Below are positions 1 through 44,172 of a stretch of DNA of 64,000 nt, one piece after another (the stretch's first letter is position 1; each line of letters opens with the position of its first letter). Where the stretch lies: NCBI GenBank assembly GCA_964019415.1, contig OZ025878.1:1979899-2043898 (forward strand), given 5' to 3'. The notes under the pieces are model-generated. The model made no database searches, was not told where the DNA came from, and worked only from the letters and a program-made list of their open reading frames with translations. The position numbers and the translations under genes were made by a program. This DNA comes from Ianthella basta. Its lineage: Eukaryota > Porifera > Demospongiae > Verongiida > Ianthellidae.

Positions 1-1311
1 TAACTGGCCTGCTGTGCATGTGCATGCCACTTTGAAATAGAACAATACCTGTTCCAGCTACAGTGGCATTCCTCATGATTGATCAGAGAGGTGGACAACG
101 CATGAGGCCGGTTAGTTGCTATTTCGGACAAAACCAGCATCAAAGATAACCGAAGGCATGCAGTTGCAGTATATATTGGTAGCATTTTGCCTCAAAGTAT
201 AATTATATAGCACTGCATGTCTTGGAAAAGTCCATTTAGACACTGCATGAAAAGGTCTACAGAAAGTGATGACACTCTTCAATGGATAGATTTAACTTGA
301 CTAAAATACGCATGCATGCATGCATGCAGCTGCGCGCTCCTTAATTCATACTCATTTTAGCTACGCATGCATACAATTTGCTACATAGCGTCATGGATAC
401 TTTTGCCATGTCAATGTTACTGTTACTAATGCACGTGCATGTGATTAACACATTATGTTATTGTTACCATCTGTGCATATATGCTGTCTTACTGTCTGGG
501 TATGAAATCATTCTATACTCTACCGATCTTCTCTTCTTTTCCACAGTCCTACTTGTCTACTTTCCTCCAGTTCTGTTGTCCTAAGTTACTGTTCTTCTGG
601 CCTCCTGTCCTCCTGTTAGCCTGTTGTTCTAGCTTGCTGGACTGTTTCAGGTCTCGATTCCGTGGCCACTATACTACAAGCCCTCAAACTGTACTGCAGT
701 GTATGGCAAATGAATACATTTACTTGTGCCATGTCAATGCTATTGTTACTATTGTGATTGTTTATTTATTGCATGGTATTGTTTACCATACTGCACACCT
801 TGTTAATTGCATGTCTGCTCTCCCACCATCCAGTATCATTCAGGTATAGCTAGCTACTTCTGTGCCATCCTGTCTTAACTACTGTACTGGGTAACTATAG
901 CTGAAACCCATTCTATTCTGCTGACCTCTACTACTTCTTTTCACACCCTTTCAATCTCTTCTGTTGTCCTTCTTCTCCATTACATGTCTTCCTGTCCTTC
1001 TGCCATCCTGTACTGCCCTGTTAGCCTGTTAATCAGTTTGCTGGGCTGTATCAGCTCTCCCGCTACTACTATATATACTAATATTTTATACCTTTTAGCT
1101 CTATTATTAAACACATATAATTGCTGTACAAATTATGATGTATAACTTACTATATATATGTATATATTTCTTCAGTTTTATTATCAAACAGTATTAGAGG
1201 TGTTATCATTTATATGGGAAAACATGATATGCTATATATATTATATTCATGGGGTATTACATCACATTGGGCTAACTTCTTGCTCACGTGCCCTTAGCCC
1301 GTGAAAAGGCG
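1..1311. other. Intergenic DNA upstream of gene A
   Basis: No convincing gene is seen. The stretch is AT-rich, with TATA-like runs near 1070-1260. It contains an imperfect tandem duplication at about 378-1060. The bases just before the first ATG of gene A should hold its 5' UTR and promoter, but no TATA box or initiator can be assigned with confidence. Confidence 0.5.
378..1060. repeat. Imperfect tandem duplication, pyrimidine-rich
   Basis: Two related blocks follow one another. Both hold a 'GCCATGTCAATG' stretch (near 406 and 730), a C/T-rich run of 'CCTGT' and 'GTCCT' words, and the phrase 'GTTAGCCTGTT' (near 616 and 1020) followed by a 'TTGCTGG.CTGT' word. Short open frames here are low-complexity by-products. 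Confidence 0.55.
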
Positions 1312-16386
<15,075 letters not shown>

Positions 16387-17769
16387 ACAATAGGGGCAAG
16401 ATGATCTGAGAACTAGTACAACGTAACATGATAGGAATAGGCCTTATTTTCAGGAAAGCTTGCTTAGCAGACATCTTCATACACACAAATAGCCTTATTT
16501 TTGCATCATTCTGACATTCAACCTTAGCCAGCTAGTTTCACTAGAATACTTTTGTAACTTTTGTAGTGTTGTACTTTTGTACTGTTTCATGCTGGTAGAT
16601 TTGTAGTGCACTAAGCAATGAAACAAGCTTAAGTGATGGTCAGGTTTGTGAAGTTGTGCATGACTCAGTCATGGTAGGCCAAGTGCTGCATAAGGAAGCT
16701 CTTAGCTATAGCTAGCATTTTGCATCACTCTTAAGAACGCTAAAAGATTCTAAGAATACGGGAACTAGGAAACTTGGGCTTAGCACTGATACCATTGTAT
16801 ATAGGATCCAGTATAAAGGCTAGGGGATCAGATCAATTATATAATTATTATTGCTGCATGTAAGTGTGGTGTCCTCCCGTAACCACCGTATGTCAAACAA
16901 CGACAAGCAACCTGAGTGACACACGGGATGAGATTCTTGGCAAATCAGTGATTACTGACTCAATAACAGGGTCACTACAAAACTAATCATGTGTAACTAC
17001 GTACATTCATGCATTTACTAAGAGAAAACTGAGGATTACAAGCATGCAGTAATCACAAACATACACCATCCACCCTACAGTAAGTGAAAGTAGCTATAAG
17101 CTTGTGTTGGCCGTGGCAATACTGTACTACATATGCATGATTATGATACATACTAGGCATTAAGCACAGCTTCTTTGTACAGTTATAACTACAGTGTATG
17201 CTGTGCATTGTACTAAAATTACACATGCATACATACATAAAAACATGTTGGTAAGCTTGACTAAATCTAATGGACTTGCATGTAATTGACTATGACTGGA
17301 TTTTGACTAGCGTCTCTGCCTCATTTGAGGAAACTTATGTCTACATTGCTATAGCTAGCTATTGTCAGGATAGTGGCTGTGATGGCTGTTATAACAAACA
17401 CATGACATAGCATAGCTACGTACATGGATAGAAGCATATCCAGGCAATAGTTCAACTGTTGTATGAAGGCAAACACTGCGGCGCAGTTGCTAACAGATCC
17501 ACTAATTAAGCCACTATTGAGAGGTCTGCGCTTGCAATACAGAAGCCAAGAAAGAATGTACCGTATCCAATAATCAATCAAGTGTCACGTTCGCGGTTAG
17601 GGACATTGCACAAGGAAATAACATTTTATACTGTTATATAAACATAATCACGATATAAATATGTACATACGCGCTACTATTATTATATAATTTCTAGCGC
17701 CTGCTTATATATAATTACATTTGTGCTTTTGTGCCGTTCCAGGCTGTACGTGCGCGAAACGCACAAGAG
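16387..17769. other. Intergenic spacer A-B with gene A 3' UTR and gene B promoter
   Basis: No gene is seen. Long stretches match the spacer before gene C (24124-25080) and partly the one before gene D, for example TTTTGTAGTGTTGTACTTTT and GTAAGCTTGACTAAATCTAA. This shows that whole units, spacer included, were duplicated. The 5' half should be the gene A 3' UTR. The 3' end holds the conserved block at 17565-17600. Confidence 0.6.
17565..17600 (+). promoter_or_regulatory. Conserved upstream block of the B-type genes (gene B copy)
   Basis: The block reads ATCCAATAATCAATCAAGTG then TCACGTTCGCGGTTAG. It recurs at 25023-25058, 37051-37080 and 44018-44050, always about 120-195 bases before the first coding exon of genes B, C, D and E. 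It includes a CCAAT word (absent in the D copy) and a CpG-bearing TCACGTTCGCGG. Promoter function is inferred from position and conservation between paralogs. Confidence 0.5.
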
Positions 17770-18375
17770 ATGCACATTAAAAGCTTCCTTGAGTTGTCGT
17801 TTGCTTTCTGGATAACATCATCAGTGTTATGTGATCCCGGGCCCTTGACCTGCGAAGATGTCGCTAACAAGGTGGCCTCACACCGTGACATCGCAGCCCT
17901 CGCGGCAGAGGCGAGGGCAGTGGAGGGACTTCCACCTGCGCAGGGTAACCCCACTGATTAGTGACGTAGCGCGTAGTCTTGTACTAAAGCAGGAGTCAGG
18001 GGGGAACAAATTGAAATGCTGTGGAGACGTTGTGTCCGTAGCCACTACGTCAACGTGCATAAGTTGGCGTCCACCGCTTCTGTTGGAGGCATCTGAACGT
18101 TTTTCTATATCAATAGCTATAATTACAGTCGATTTCCGAACGGTTGGCCAAAATGGCAAATGGCAGAATGACTAAATGGCATGATATAGCTATTAGATTA
18201 ACTGCTTGCCATTTTGTCACTCCTATTGTCCAGTATTGCCATTTGCTATGACGTCACGCCATTTGCCATTTACCTTTTGGACAACCATTCTGAAATTGGC
18301 TGTATCTAATAACTACCTATACTTGCATCATAGTTTAGAGAATCTGTGTGTGCATGTGCGTGCTTGCGTGTGTAC

Positions 18376-18406
<31 letters not shown>

Positions 18407-21400
18407 CGCGCGTGTGTGCATGTGCGTGCTTGCGTGTGTACGTGTGTGTATGTGTGTGCATGTGTGCGGGCGCGCGTGTGTAGGGGGAAGTGTGGTCACA
18501 TATTCATTCCTCATGCAATTTTATGATATTTTCTTGTATGATCAAGCACACCAACAAAGTCACTTCTTGAGTAACAATCTAATTCATTGCAATAACGTTT
18601 TGGCCATCATGCATGGGCTTGTCCAGACATAGCTACAGGGCAAATATATACACTGCAAGCCTGACGAATCCTGTTTGATGTTGGTGCATGGATAATTGCA
18701 ATTAGGGTGGAAATTTGTAAGCAACAAAGCCGGCTCCCCCATTTAATTATAGTACATAGCTATAATATAATATACTTTGTATGTATATTATTGTATTTTC
18801 CTTATTTTAAATGCAGATTGTGTGTACCTGTTGGAATCATTTGACTTTCTTCTGACTCTTCTCGAGTCGCACTTGGGTGACTCGGCTCAACTAAAACAGC
18901 TTCAGTTGAAGCCAGGTAATATGCATGCTTAAGTGTGTTTGATTAATCCACAATGAGTAAGGGTATGCAATGTGTATAAGGCAGTACTTGTTTGAGCCTC
19001 ATCACATGTTTGTGCAATTGTGGTCCAATGTTGCACACAACGTGAAGAGTTTCCCTCTGACCAGTAGCTAACTGACCATGGTCAGTTGCAGTACGTAACA
19101 ATGGTTCTGACATTCTCCTAACCGTGCAGAGATTTCACAGGTCCAATCAAAAGTGAAGTATCATGAACTTGTTAAGCTAAAATGTACTACCACTGTGAAA
19201 GCAGCATCTTTGAACAAACCTCTAATGTGGGAAAAGCTGGTTGATAACACACGAACATTTATTTCCACAGACGGCAAAGATCTGGATCCATCAGCCTTTT
19301 CCTCACAGGATGAGATAGAACCAAGTAGTACACTAACTATTAAAGTTACAGATGAGTGGATCGGTGCTGAGATACGATGTGGCGTGGAGTACAGGGATAC
19401 ATCAAAGGGGGCTGAATCCTTTGACACGGTGACAAGATGGAGTAGACCACATCGCCTTAATGGTATGACTTTGTGCTATTTGTGTAACATCACAGCTATG
19501 GGCTTGACGTGTATGATTCTAGTGTATCATTACAATGCTAAACTTTCATCAACATCTGAGCTATGTATGTGTGTGAGTGCGCATGTGCGTGCGTTTGTGC
19601 GTATGTGTGTGTGTGTGTGTGCATACGTGTGCTTATGTTTGTGTGTTTGAGTGTACATGCATGGAGTACGTATATATATGTGTGTGTGTACATACATGTG
19701 CTTGTTCACCGCGTGTGTCTTGTGTATTGTTCCTCTCTCGATTGCTGGCCATGAGTCTGAGAGTATTCTGTTGTTTATTGAACAGTTCGTACATACATTA
19801 TCATTCCCCTTCTTGGTGCGGTGTGCATGTGTGCAGTGTCTCTGAGTATTGCAGGAAACCCAGATAATGTAACAGTCAAGGAAGGTGACAAGGGGGAGCT
19901 GATTATGTCATGCAAGTATGCTGGAAGCAATATCCCAAAGGAAAGTCCGTGGAAGAGAGGAAGCCAACCGATACAAAATATACCTGGAAAGTATGTTGTG
20001 ACTCGAAACCCTCCTGATGAGACCGAGGGAGTTGTTACATGGAAACTTCACTTTCTAAATGTTTCAAAGACTAGCAGTCTATTTGGGGACTACTGTTGCA
20101 ATTTGAGTAATATCACATCTAGGATTGCATCTCTAACTCTAGCTGGTAAGTGACATGAGTACAAATAGTAGATTATTTATGCGCTGTGCCATGTTGTGGT
20201 TCATTCATTGTTAGCTCGCCCTGCTCTATCCGATCTATCAACACATTCAGTCTTTACCTCTGTAAAACAATCACCCGGAGGTGGCCTTATTAGACAGGTG
20301 TTACTGCTATCATTTAGGAATGTATAGCACAGTTTAACAAAGTAATGTGCTTCAAAGATGTTTGCTCAGACTTATAATATTATGCAATGTTCTGTGTCCC
20401 ATTGATCTGTGTACTATAGAATGTTCAATCATTGTGTAAATTTGTTTGCTGGTGTGGATTATTGTGTATTTCTATTTCTTGTTTACAGTGCCAGCCAAAC
20501 TTACTCATTTTCACATTGAGCAAATTAACTCGGATAGTAACAAAATAAAGAAAGTTCTTAAATGTCAGGCAACTGGAGTTCCTCCACCCGAAATAGTGTG
20601 GGCTGATTCCAGAGGTAAAGTAGATCTTGACGGGGTAGTCTCTAAAGAAGTGGACGGCACTTATACGTCAGCGTTGACTCTTGAAATTGGAGAAGATGTA
20701 GGGACGTACTCTTGCACTGTGAAGAATGCTTATTCTGAACATACTCACTCCTTTGCAGCAGCTTCTCATAAACCAGTTGCAAGTGAGTGAATCAGATGTA
20801 CTTGTGCCAGTTCTGTGTTTGGTGATGGTTTCAACTCACTGTTTGTCCCTTAGAAACTACCTCATGCCACAAAATGGTGATTTTAAATCACCAGTGGTGG
20901 TTCTCATGGACGAATGATATGTTGAAACCATCACTGTTTGGCAGTGCTTGTAGTCAAGTGATGTGAAACACATACTCAAATTCTGTGACAAACTGAATTC
21001 CAGGTTTTCGATAATTCTCTCTGCTTCTTTGTCTCCAAGCAGCTCCGGCTGTAGTAATGGAAGGTGAAGGCATCACTATCGTTGGTCTACCTCAACTTGC
21101 AGCTGCAGTAATTCTAGCTTGTGCTGTCCTGTTGGGAGCAATCTGCATTGCTAGAAAGAGACACAAAGTGAGTAGTGCACACTATGTATGGGTAACATTG
21201 GCCACATTAATAATATATATATACTGGCTTGGGCTTGAGTTTTGTGGGACTAAACTTTGTGGATGGTACAATTAAATCAATATAGTGGACAACTTATTGC
21301 CAGTAAAACTGTTTAACTAACTGATATCTAGCAAAGTGTTGTCTGTGTTTGCACCTATACACAATTCAAAGGCCACAATAGGACAAAGGGGCATTGTTGG

Positions 21401-23100
21401 AATCTTTTTCGGTGGCCATTTTATGTGGTTATGCAACATTTTGCCCAAAATATTATGTAATAGTTAAATGCTGACCAAGAGGTATCTCTGAGATTTAGAG
21501 CACGAGGCACAAAGGCACGAAACGCCCAAGTGCTGAGTGGTCTAAATCTTCAGAGACACCGATTGGTCAGCATTTAAGTGTTGTAGATCCCAAATGATTG
21601 GGCGAGGAGCTAGCAGCAAATCAGTTTACCTACTCGTCCCTGCGTCATTACGCTTCTTCCGGAAGTAGTTAGCTATATACTCCTGACAGTGGCAGGAAAA
21701 ACGTCATGTGATTCGGGTCTCAAGTTGGGTTGTTCATCTCGCAGCGGACGCTTCCTACTGGTCGGCAGTGGATGCAGCGCATCAGCTAAGCGTGACTCAC
21801 TGTCAGTCATGTCAGCCACATCGTTTCCCAGAGCGGTGTCTAACCAAAGCCTGTTCCCAGCTCGTAGCTAACCAGTTCCTTTCTCGGCTCTAGTTTGTAG
21901 CCGGATTGTGGCTTTTCCCTGTTTCTTGTCGAAACAAGTGAGCCGGGCGACCTGTGCACCGTATGTTGTGGTGTTAGCTACTGTTGCTTATCACAGCTGC
22001 ATTTAGAGCATAGTGCGAATGCCGTGCGTGCCACAGAACAGTGCATGTTCGACATTTAGATGCACTGGCGCTGGTCTGGCGAGATGCAAGCACTCGTCCT
22101 ATTGGCTACATGTTTGTCCGCAGAATGCTTGCTCTATGTGATTTAATGTCAGCGTTTAGACGCCTGTTACCATGGCAACGGGAGCTATATACTAATAGGG
22201 TGCCTGCCTTCAGCGGGCTTCTGCTATGGTGAGTCACACAACAGCGAGTCACACAACAGCGAGTCGGGCCCAGGCTGATTTGAAGAATCTGTGCTGTTAG
22301 CAATGGAGGGTAGCTGCTATAACAACCATGGTACATCTATACATGGAACATCAATACTACCTGGGTTACATGCAGGCATATAGATGTTCATCATAATACA
22401 TGTAATACTAATTATTTATGTACAGATCACGTATATACAAGTGTACTTTGGCGCTTCCATATTCACACAATACATTATAGTGGATTGTTTGTATGAATGT
22501 GTACGTATTATGTTGTATTGACTTAGATTATTATCTATATATATAATTCAGTTTTTTTTTGTCTGTTCGTTCGTGATTCGGGCAAAATCTACTGCACAGA
22601 ATGCCACCAATCTCTCAGGAATTATAAAGTGGGGCTCCGCAAGTGTCCTCCACAGGTTGAAATCGCCTGTCTTGCAGTTCTTGAAGAGATATCCTTCTAT
22701 TTCTGTTTTTTTGTTCGCGGCTGATGGCCATTTTATTAATTATCGCTCCCTTGACTTCCAGTTGTTGGACTGTTTGATTCGCTGTCGTTCAACGATCGAC
22801 TTTAAACTCGGTCGTCGTTATAGCAGCTACCTTCCGTTGCTACCAGCTCACATACGTCAAAACTGGTTGGGGCCAACTCGCTGTTGTGCGACTCGCCATA
22901 GCAGGAGCCCGATGAAGGCGGGCGCCCTGCTAGTACCATATAATCTTGTACAGTCATTAGTAGTAAGCCCTATGTGTGTTTCACTTCTGTTTCAGTTGTT
23001 TGAGCACTTTTGGGGAGGAAAGAGAAACCAGAAGTGTGAGCTGGACAGCTTGGATGTATGTGCACAGCCCTGGATGAAACTTGTTGAGCAATCCCATTAG
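17770..23100 (+). CDS. Gene B: three-Ig receptor with N-terminal helical module
   Basis: This predicts a 479-residue single-pass surface protein. Exons are 17770-17944, 18817-18915, 19130-19462, 19837-20145, 20489-20782, 21043-21167 and 22996-23100; all ectodomain junctions are phase 1. Residues 1-21 are a signal peptide ending VLC. Residues 22-91 form a short two-exon module, mostly predicted helix, with LTCEDVA and a Cys at the start of the second exon. Ig domains cover about 92-202, 203-305 and 306-403; the third is I-set-like ([15 protein letters not shown]...GTYSCTV in segments). The membrane segment lies at about 419-439, followed by ARKRHK. The 34-residue tail starts [15 protein letters not shown] and ends MKLVEQSH. 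The ATG is chosen because MHI.SF is shared with genes D and E. It is probably a recognition or adhesion receptor; ligand and signalling are unknown. Confidence 0.8.
18126..18302. mobile_element. Mariner-type MITE flanked by TA
   Basis: The left end is CAGTCGATTTCCGAACGGTT and the right end is its approximate inverse, AACCATTCTGAAATTGGCTG. TA dinucleotides flank both ends (18124-18125 and 18303-18304). Internal CCATTTGCCATTT words are also inverted. It lies in the first intron of gene B. Confidence 0.7.
18344..18482. repeat. TG/CG-rich microsatellite
   Basis: Repeated GTGTGTGCATGTGCGTGCTTG units with a CGCGCGCG core, in gene B intron 1. Alternating purine-pyrimidine sequence of this kind can adopt Z-DNA. 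Confidence 0.85.
19566..19720. repeat. Degenerate (TG)n in the Ig1-Ig2 intron of gene B
   Basis: Interrupted TG repeat with GTGCGTATG variants. It occupies the same intron as the TG arrays in gene C (26555-26706), gene D (38835-39000) and gene E (45707-45775), so it is inherited from the common ancestor. Confidence 0.85.
20822..20932. repeat. Inverted repeat in the Ig3-TM intron of gene B
   Basis: Begins GTGATGGTTTCAACTCAC and ends GTTGAAACCATCAC, with an inner palindrome around GGTGATTTTAAATCACC. A matching copy sits in the same intron of gene D (41034-41145), so insertion predates the B-D split. Confidence 0.75.
21440..21690. repeat. Dispersed repeat shared with 56740-56950
   Basis: Both copies hold TAGTTAAATGCTGACCAAGA, GATTTAGAGCACGAGGCAC, a GTGGTCTAAAT word, ATTGGTCAG and GATCCCAAATGATTGGG in order, and end at a TAGTTA word after 'CGTCCCTG'. 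It lies in the last intron of gene B. The element class is unknown. Confidence 0.75.
22190..22940. repeat. Inverted pair of a dispersed repeat in the gene B last intron
   Basis: Left copy 22190-22330 (CAGCGGGCTTCTGCTATGGT, GAGTCACACAACAGCGAGT, GCTGCTATAAC) and right copy 22810-22940 (GTTATAGCAGC, ACTCGCTGTTGTGCGACTCG, CCATAGCAGGAGCC) are inverted relatives. Further relatives occur near 40125-40235 and 59770-59815. An open frame running through the right copy merely overlaps the last exon of gene B and is not coding on its own. Confidence 0.65.
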
Positions 23101-23354
23101 TTAATGAAGCGTCACTCAATGTTATGTGAAGTCACCTCCACATCGTGAATTATACTTTTGAATTGGCTACATGCATGCACAACAAATAGTATTGTACAAT
23201 ACGCTGAATACAGGGACTCTCATCTCATGACATTGTGAAAGAAATGTACTGTATCATAATGTTTATGTGCTGTGTGACTGTTACCTGTTATATATAATTA
23301 CCTGTTACATGCTTGCAATTGGGTCCGTTGCACAGCAATCATGTATGTATGTAT

Positions 23355-23963
23355 TAGTCTCGCATAGCCCAGATCACTTCTCCCCTCCAATTTTAATTAA
23401 TGACGTCAGAGGTCGGGGAGAAGGGTCTGGTTGACAGCCTATACCATTTCTGTTCTGCGTCTAACGGAACCAGATGTGGTAAACGATGATAAATGTAACA
23501 CGTATATAGGCACACATGCGCACTGCCTTACACAGGTATTTAAGGTAAGGTATGACATTGTAATAATAATACTTATACATGAATGGTGGTTAAAAAAAAG
23601 TAAGCAATAAACATAATCGTGACGCGTACGCGAATCGAACTGGGAAGTGGATTATAGTGGATGGGTGTTCGCTCTGATAAGTCTGGTCATAGTCTGATTG
23701 CTTCTATGCGGGATGCCAGCGTGTTGCTTTACATAGGATCGCTAGAACTCATTGTTTTGTCGCTCCCGGCCAATCTGTAACACTTTCCCGTTAACAGCGT
23801 GACTTTACCAAGAATATCGTTATTACCATGGTTACTGAATATTAATGAGCCCCAACTTCCGTGGGGCTCAGAACAAAGTCGGTATAGGCAGTTGACCAGA
23901 CCCATTTCTCTGCAATTGTGCAATAATATGCGCGCGGAGAAATAGGGTCTGGAAGCGAGATTA
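23355..23963. mobile_element. TIR element with TAGTCTCGC ends (about 610 bp)
   Basis: The left end reads TAGTCTCGCATAGCCCAGA, and the right end, GGGTCTGGAAGCGAGATTA, is its approximate inverse. Flanks are TGTATGTAT (23346-23354) and TGCATGTAT (23964-23972), an 8/9 match for a 9-bp target duplication, though the sequence is simple. It appears related to the elements at 2724-3290, 5219-5523 and 7511-7906. Confidence 0.55.
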
Positions 23964-24123
23964 TGCATGTATAGCAAAGAAGGATATAGTATAATTAGCA
24001 AAACATTTGACCTGGAGGTAGACACCTCGATATCACAACTTCTCATGCATGGACTAAAACATATACTTCTCCACTTTGTGCTTGCTCAGTACCAGCCCCC
24101 TCCAGTATGCTGTAGCGAGGGAA

Positions 24124-24150
24124 ATTAGCACCTCCATGAAGCACCTATAG
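24124..24150 (+). pseudogene. Relic of an A-type cytoplasmic-tail exon
   Basis: The frame reads ISTSMKHL followed by TAG, matching the last nine codons of gene A (ISTSMKHLE). Sequence after it matches the 3' UTR and spacer behind gene A, including AGAACTAGTACAATGTAACA. The upstream part of the exon is lost. This is evidence that an A-type 3' end once followed the gene B locus. Confidence 0.7.
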
Positions 24151-25022
24151 CTAGAGTGAACAAGAGTGTGAACATGGACTGAGAACTAGTACAATGTAAC
24201 ATGATAGTTCTGACAATCAACTATGGCCAGCTAGTTACACTAGAATACTTCTGTAACTTTTGTAGTGTTGTACTTTTGTACTGTTTCATGCTGGTAGTTT
24301 TGTAGTGCACTATGTAATGAGACAAGCTTATTTAAGTGATCGATGGGGTTTGTGAAGTTGTGCATGACTCAGTCATGGTAGACTGAAGTGCTGCATAAGG
24401 AAGCGTTTAGCACTTTGCATTGCTCTTGAAAACGCTAAAAGCTCCTAGGAATAATGGGAACTAGGAAACTTGGGCTTAGCACCATTGTATATAGGATTCG
24501 GTATAAAGGCTATAGGGGATCAGATTACTTATATATTATTATAGCTGTACGTATGTAAGTGAAAGAAGCTAAGCTTGCATTGGCCGTGGCAATACACGTA
24601 CTGCATGATCATGATACATAATAGGCATTAAGCACTGCTTCTCTGTATAGCTATAGCTACAGTGTACGCTGTGCATTGTACTAAAATTACATACTTAAAT
24701 ACATGTTGGTAAGCTTGACTAAATCTAATGGACTTGCATGTAATCGACTATGACTGGATTTTGACTAGCATGTCTGCCTGATTTGAGGAAACTTATGTCT
24801 ACATTGCTATATAGCTATTGTCAGGATAGTGGCTGTGATGGCTGTTATAGCTAACACATGACATGGCATAGCTATAGCTAGCTACATGGATAGAAGCATA
24901 TCCAGGCAATAGTTCAACTGTTGTATGAAGGCAAACACTGCATGCAATGCAGTTGTCCACATATAAGCCACTATTGAGAGGTCTGTGCTTGCAATACAGA
25001 AGCCAAGAAGGAATGTACTGTA

Positions 25023-25058
25023 TCCAATAATCAATCAAGTGTCACGTTCGCGGTTAGG
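25023..25058 (+). promoter_or_regulatory. Conserved upstream block (gene C copy)
   Basis: Same block as 17565-17600, reading ATCCAATAATCAATCAAGTG then TCACGTTCGCGGTTAG, here about 160 bases before the first coding exon of gene C. It is intact although that exon lacks its ATG. Confidence 0.45.
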
Positions 25059-25215
25059 GGTATTGCACAAGGAAATAATTTATATTATTATATATGTGTA
25101 GATACAATATAACTTTGTACATAAGTGCGGCTATTATTATATAATTCCTAGCGCCTGCTTATATATTATTACATTATTGCTTTTGTGGACAACACACACA
25201 CCACGCGCACAAGAG

Positions 25216-36197
<10,982 letters not shown>

Positions 36198-37199
36198 ACA
36201 GGAAGGCTACATTATCTGAGAACTAGTACAACGTAACATGATAGAAGTAGCTCTTATTTTCAGGAAAGCTTGCTTAGCAAGCATCTTCATGCATACAAGT
36301 AGCCTTAGTTTTGCATCAAACAATCAACCTTGGCCTAGTTTTATACTCAGTCGGGTAAACATTTTGTAACTCTTATACTGTTTCATGCTAGTTTTGTAGT
36401 GTACTAAGTAAGGGAACAATTGATGGTACAGTTGTTGGCATGTCATTGGACTCACAACTCGCCTCTGAACTTGCTGTCACTGGACTGGGCCTGGGGCAGT
36501 ATGCAGGCGACCTAATCCCTTCAGGCATATGGTTACTATAGCAAATTAAAGTGAGTTCAATTTTAGAGGTGTGTGCATGATAATGAGCTGTGATCTGCAT
36601 GAAATTCGTGGTGACCACAATTGCAAACTGTATGTATCTAAACATAGTGCTGTGTGTGTATAGGTTGAGCAATCGTGCACACGTAGTAAAGAAAGATGTC
36701 AAAATAGTATTGAGACAATTTCATCTAGAGGAAGACCCTTGAAGTCAAAATGTCTCACTAATTTGTTGTTCTCTGCTGTACATGCATGTCTTATTGATCA
36801 ACAACAAAGCTATTTCTGGTGAAGGCGTATATAGCATGAGCCTCTACCGTAACAACATGGACTAACTAAAAACTGGACATCATCATTCATTCATGCTTCC
36901 AAGTTGCCTCCGCCCAGGTATGCATAATTAATTAAGGAATGGGACTCTTTCTTGCATGTGAAGGAAAGTGAGCATTGCTGCACAACTGTTGACAGAACGA
37001 CTATAGGAGACGTACTAGTGCTCTACACAGAAGCCCAGAAAGGAATGCTAAAAATCAATCAAATGTCACGTTTGCGGTCTGGTTGAGGATCAAATTACAT
37101 TTTATATCATTACATATGCCATGTTATTGTATTGTATTTGAGTCTATGTGGTTATACGAATTTCTCTCCAGGCTGTACGTGTACGAAAGACACAGGGAG
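36198..37199. other. Intergenic spacer C-D
   Basis: The first part matches the 3' UTR of gene A (TTTTCAGGAAAGCTTGCTTAG). A degenerate motif AGGAAGACCCTTGAAGTC AAAATGTC lies near 36728. The end contains the conserved upstream block of gene D. No gene is seen. Confidence 0.55.
37051..37080 (+). promoter_or_regulatory. Conserved upstream block (gene D copy)
   Basis: AAAATCAATCAAATGTCACG then TTTGCGGTCT, the most diverged copy, 120 bases before the ATG of gene D. The CCAAT word is lost here. Confidence 0.4.
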
Positions 37200-43242
<6,043 letters not shown>

Positions 43243-44172
43243 TTAAAGCATCACTCAATGTTATGTGAAGTCAACTCCACAGCTTTAATTTGTACTTTTG
43301 AAATCATGGATATATTTGCAGCACAGCGCAGAATTGTTTAATACAGGCACTTCCCATGACATTGTAAAAGAAAACTAAATTTATTCCTGTATAATTATGC
43401 TGTGTGACTGTTATAATTGAGGTTTGCGCAGGTTGGAGGTATGCACATAACATATATACGTGGACCAATTACTGAGCATACAGTCACCAAACTATATTAT
43501 ACAAGGTATGCTTAGCGATCGATTGGTCCATGTGACTGTCACATGCATGGCTTATGTACAGATCTTTTTGCAGCATCTATTGCCAGAGTTTGGTGCGTGA
43601 GCATGAATATATCTATATTTAATTTTAGTGCTATACTCGTTCCTTTGGACTGAGTGCAGGAATTAAGCATGCGCGCACTAACTGAAAACTGGGATTTATC
43701 ATTCATGCCTCAAAATGACAAATGTATGTATAGTTATGCAATGGGAGCTCGAGCTTTCCTGTATATATGTGAAAGAAAGCAATTGAGCACTGCTGCACAA
43801 CATGCTTGGCAGACCCAGGCTATGGCCTGACCAGATTTTACGTCTGGCTACATTACTTCTGGCCTGCGCAACTGGCCGTCTAGGTATTATTGTTCTGACT
43901 TGGCTTGACCACCTTTAAAGTGCTTCATCCGGGCGCCAGCACAACTGTTGACCACTAGCTATATAGGAGCGGTCTACGCCTGCTTTAGGTACAGAAGCCA
44001 GGAGGGAATGCACTGTATCCAATAATCAATCAAGTGTCACGTTCGCGGTTACGGGGTGATTGAATAATAAACCAGTTACATTTTATATTATTACATACAC
44101 ATTATAATGCATAATTTTGTATCTTATATAAATTTCTCTCCAGGCTGTACGTGTACGAAAGACACAGGGGAG
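43243..44172. other. Intergenic spacer D-E
   Basis: Holds the gene D 3' UTR (similar to that after gene B), an inserted block near 43808-43935 absent from the other spacers, and the conserved upstream block of gene E at 44018-44050. No gene is seen. Confidence 0.55.
44018..44050 (+). promoter_or_regulatory. Conserved upstream block (gene E copy)
   Basis: ATCCAATAATCAATCAAGTG then TCACGTTCGCGGTTA, about 125 bases before the ATG of gene E and almost identical to the gene B copy. Confidence 0.45.

Larger units (their letters stand above)
23101..25215. other. Intergenic spacer B-C with relic A-type 3' end
   Basis: This holds the gene B 3' UTR, a TAGTC-ended TIR element (23355-23963), a relic of an A-type tail exon (24124-24150) and, after it, about 900 bp matching the spacer downstream of gene A. 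No intact gene is seen. The conserved upstream block of gene C is at 25023-25058. Confidence 0.6.

Noticed and set aside
378-849. Two overlapping small open frames
   Set aside because: They lie in a low-complexity tandem duplication, with no domain, signal or splice context to support coding.
22573-22995. N-terminal part of a 175-codon open frame ending at the gene B stop
   Set aside because: Only the last 35 codons, after the acceptor at 22995, are the gene B tail exon; the upstream part is repeat sequence.
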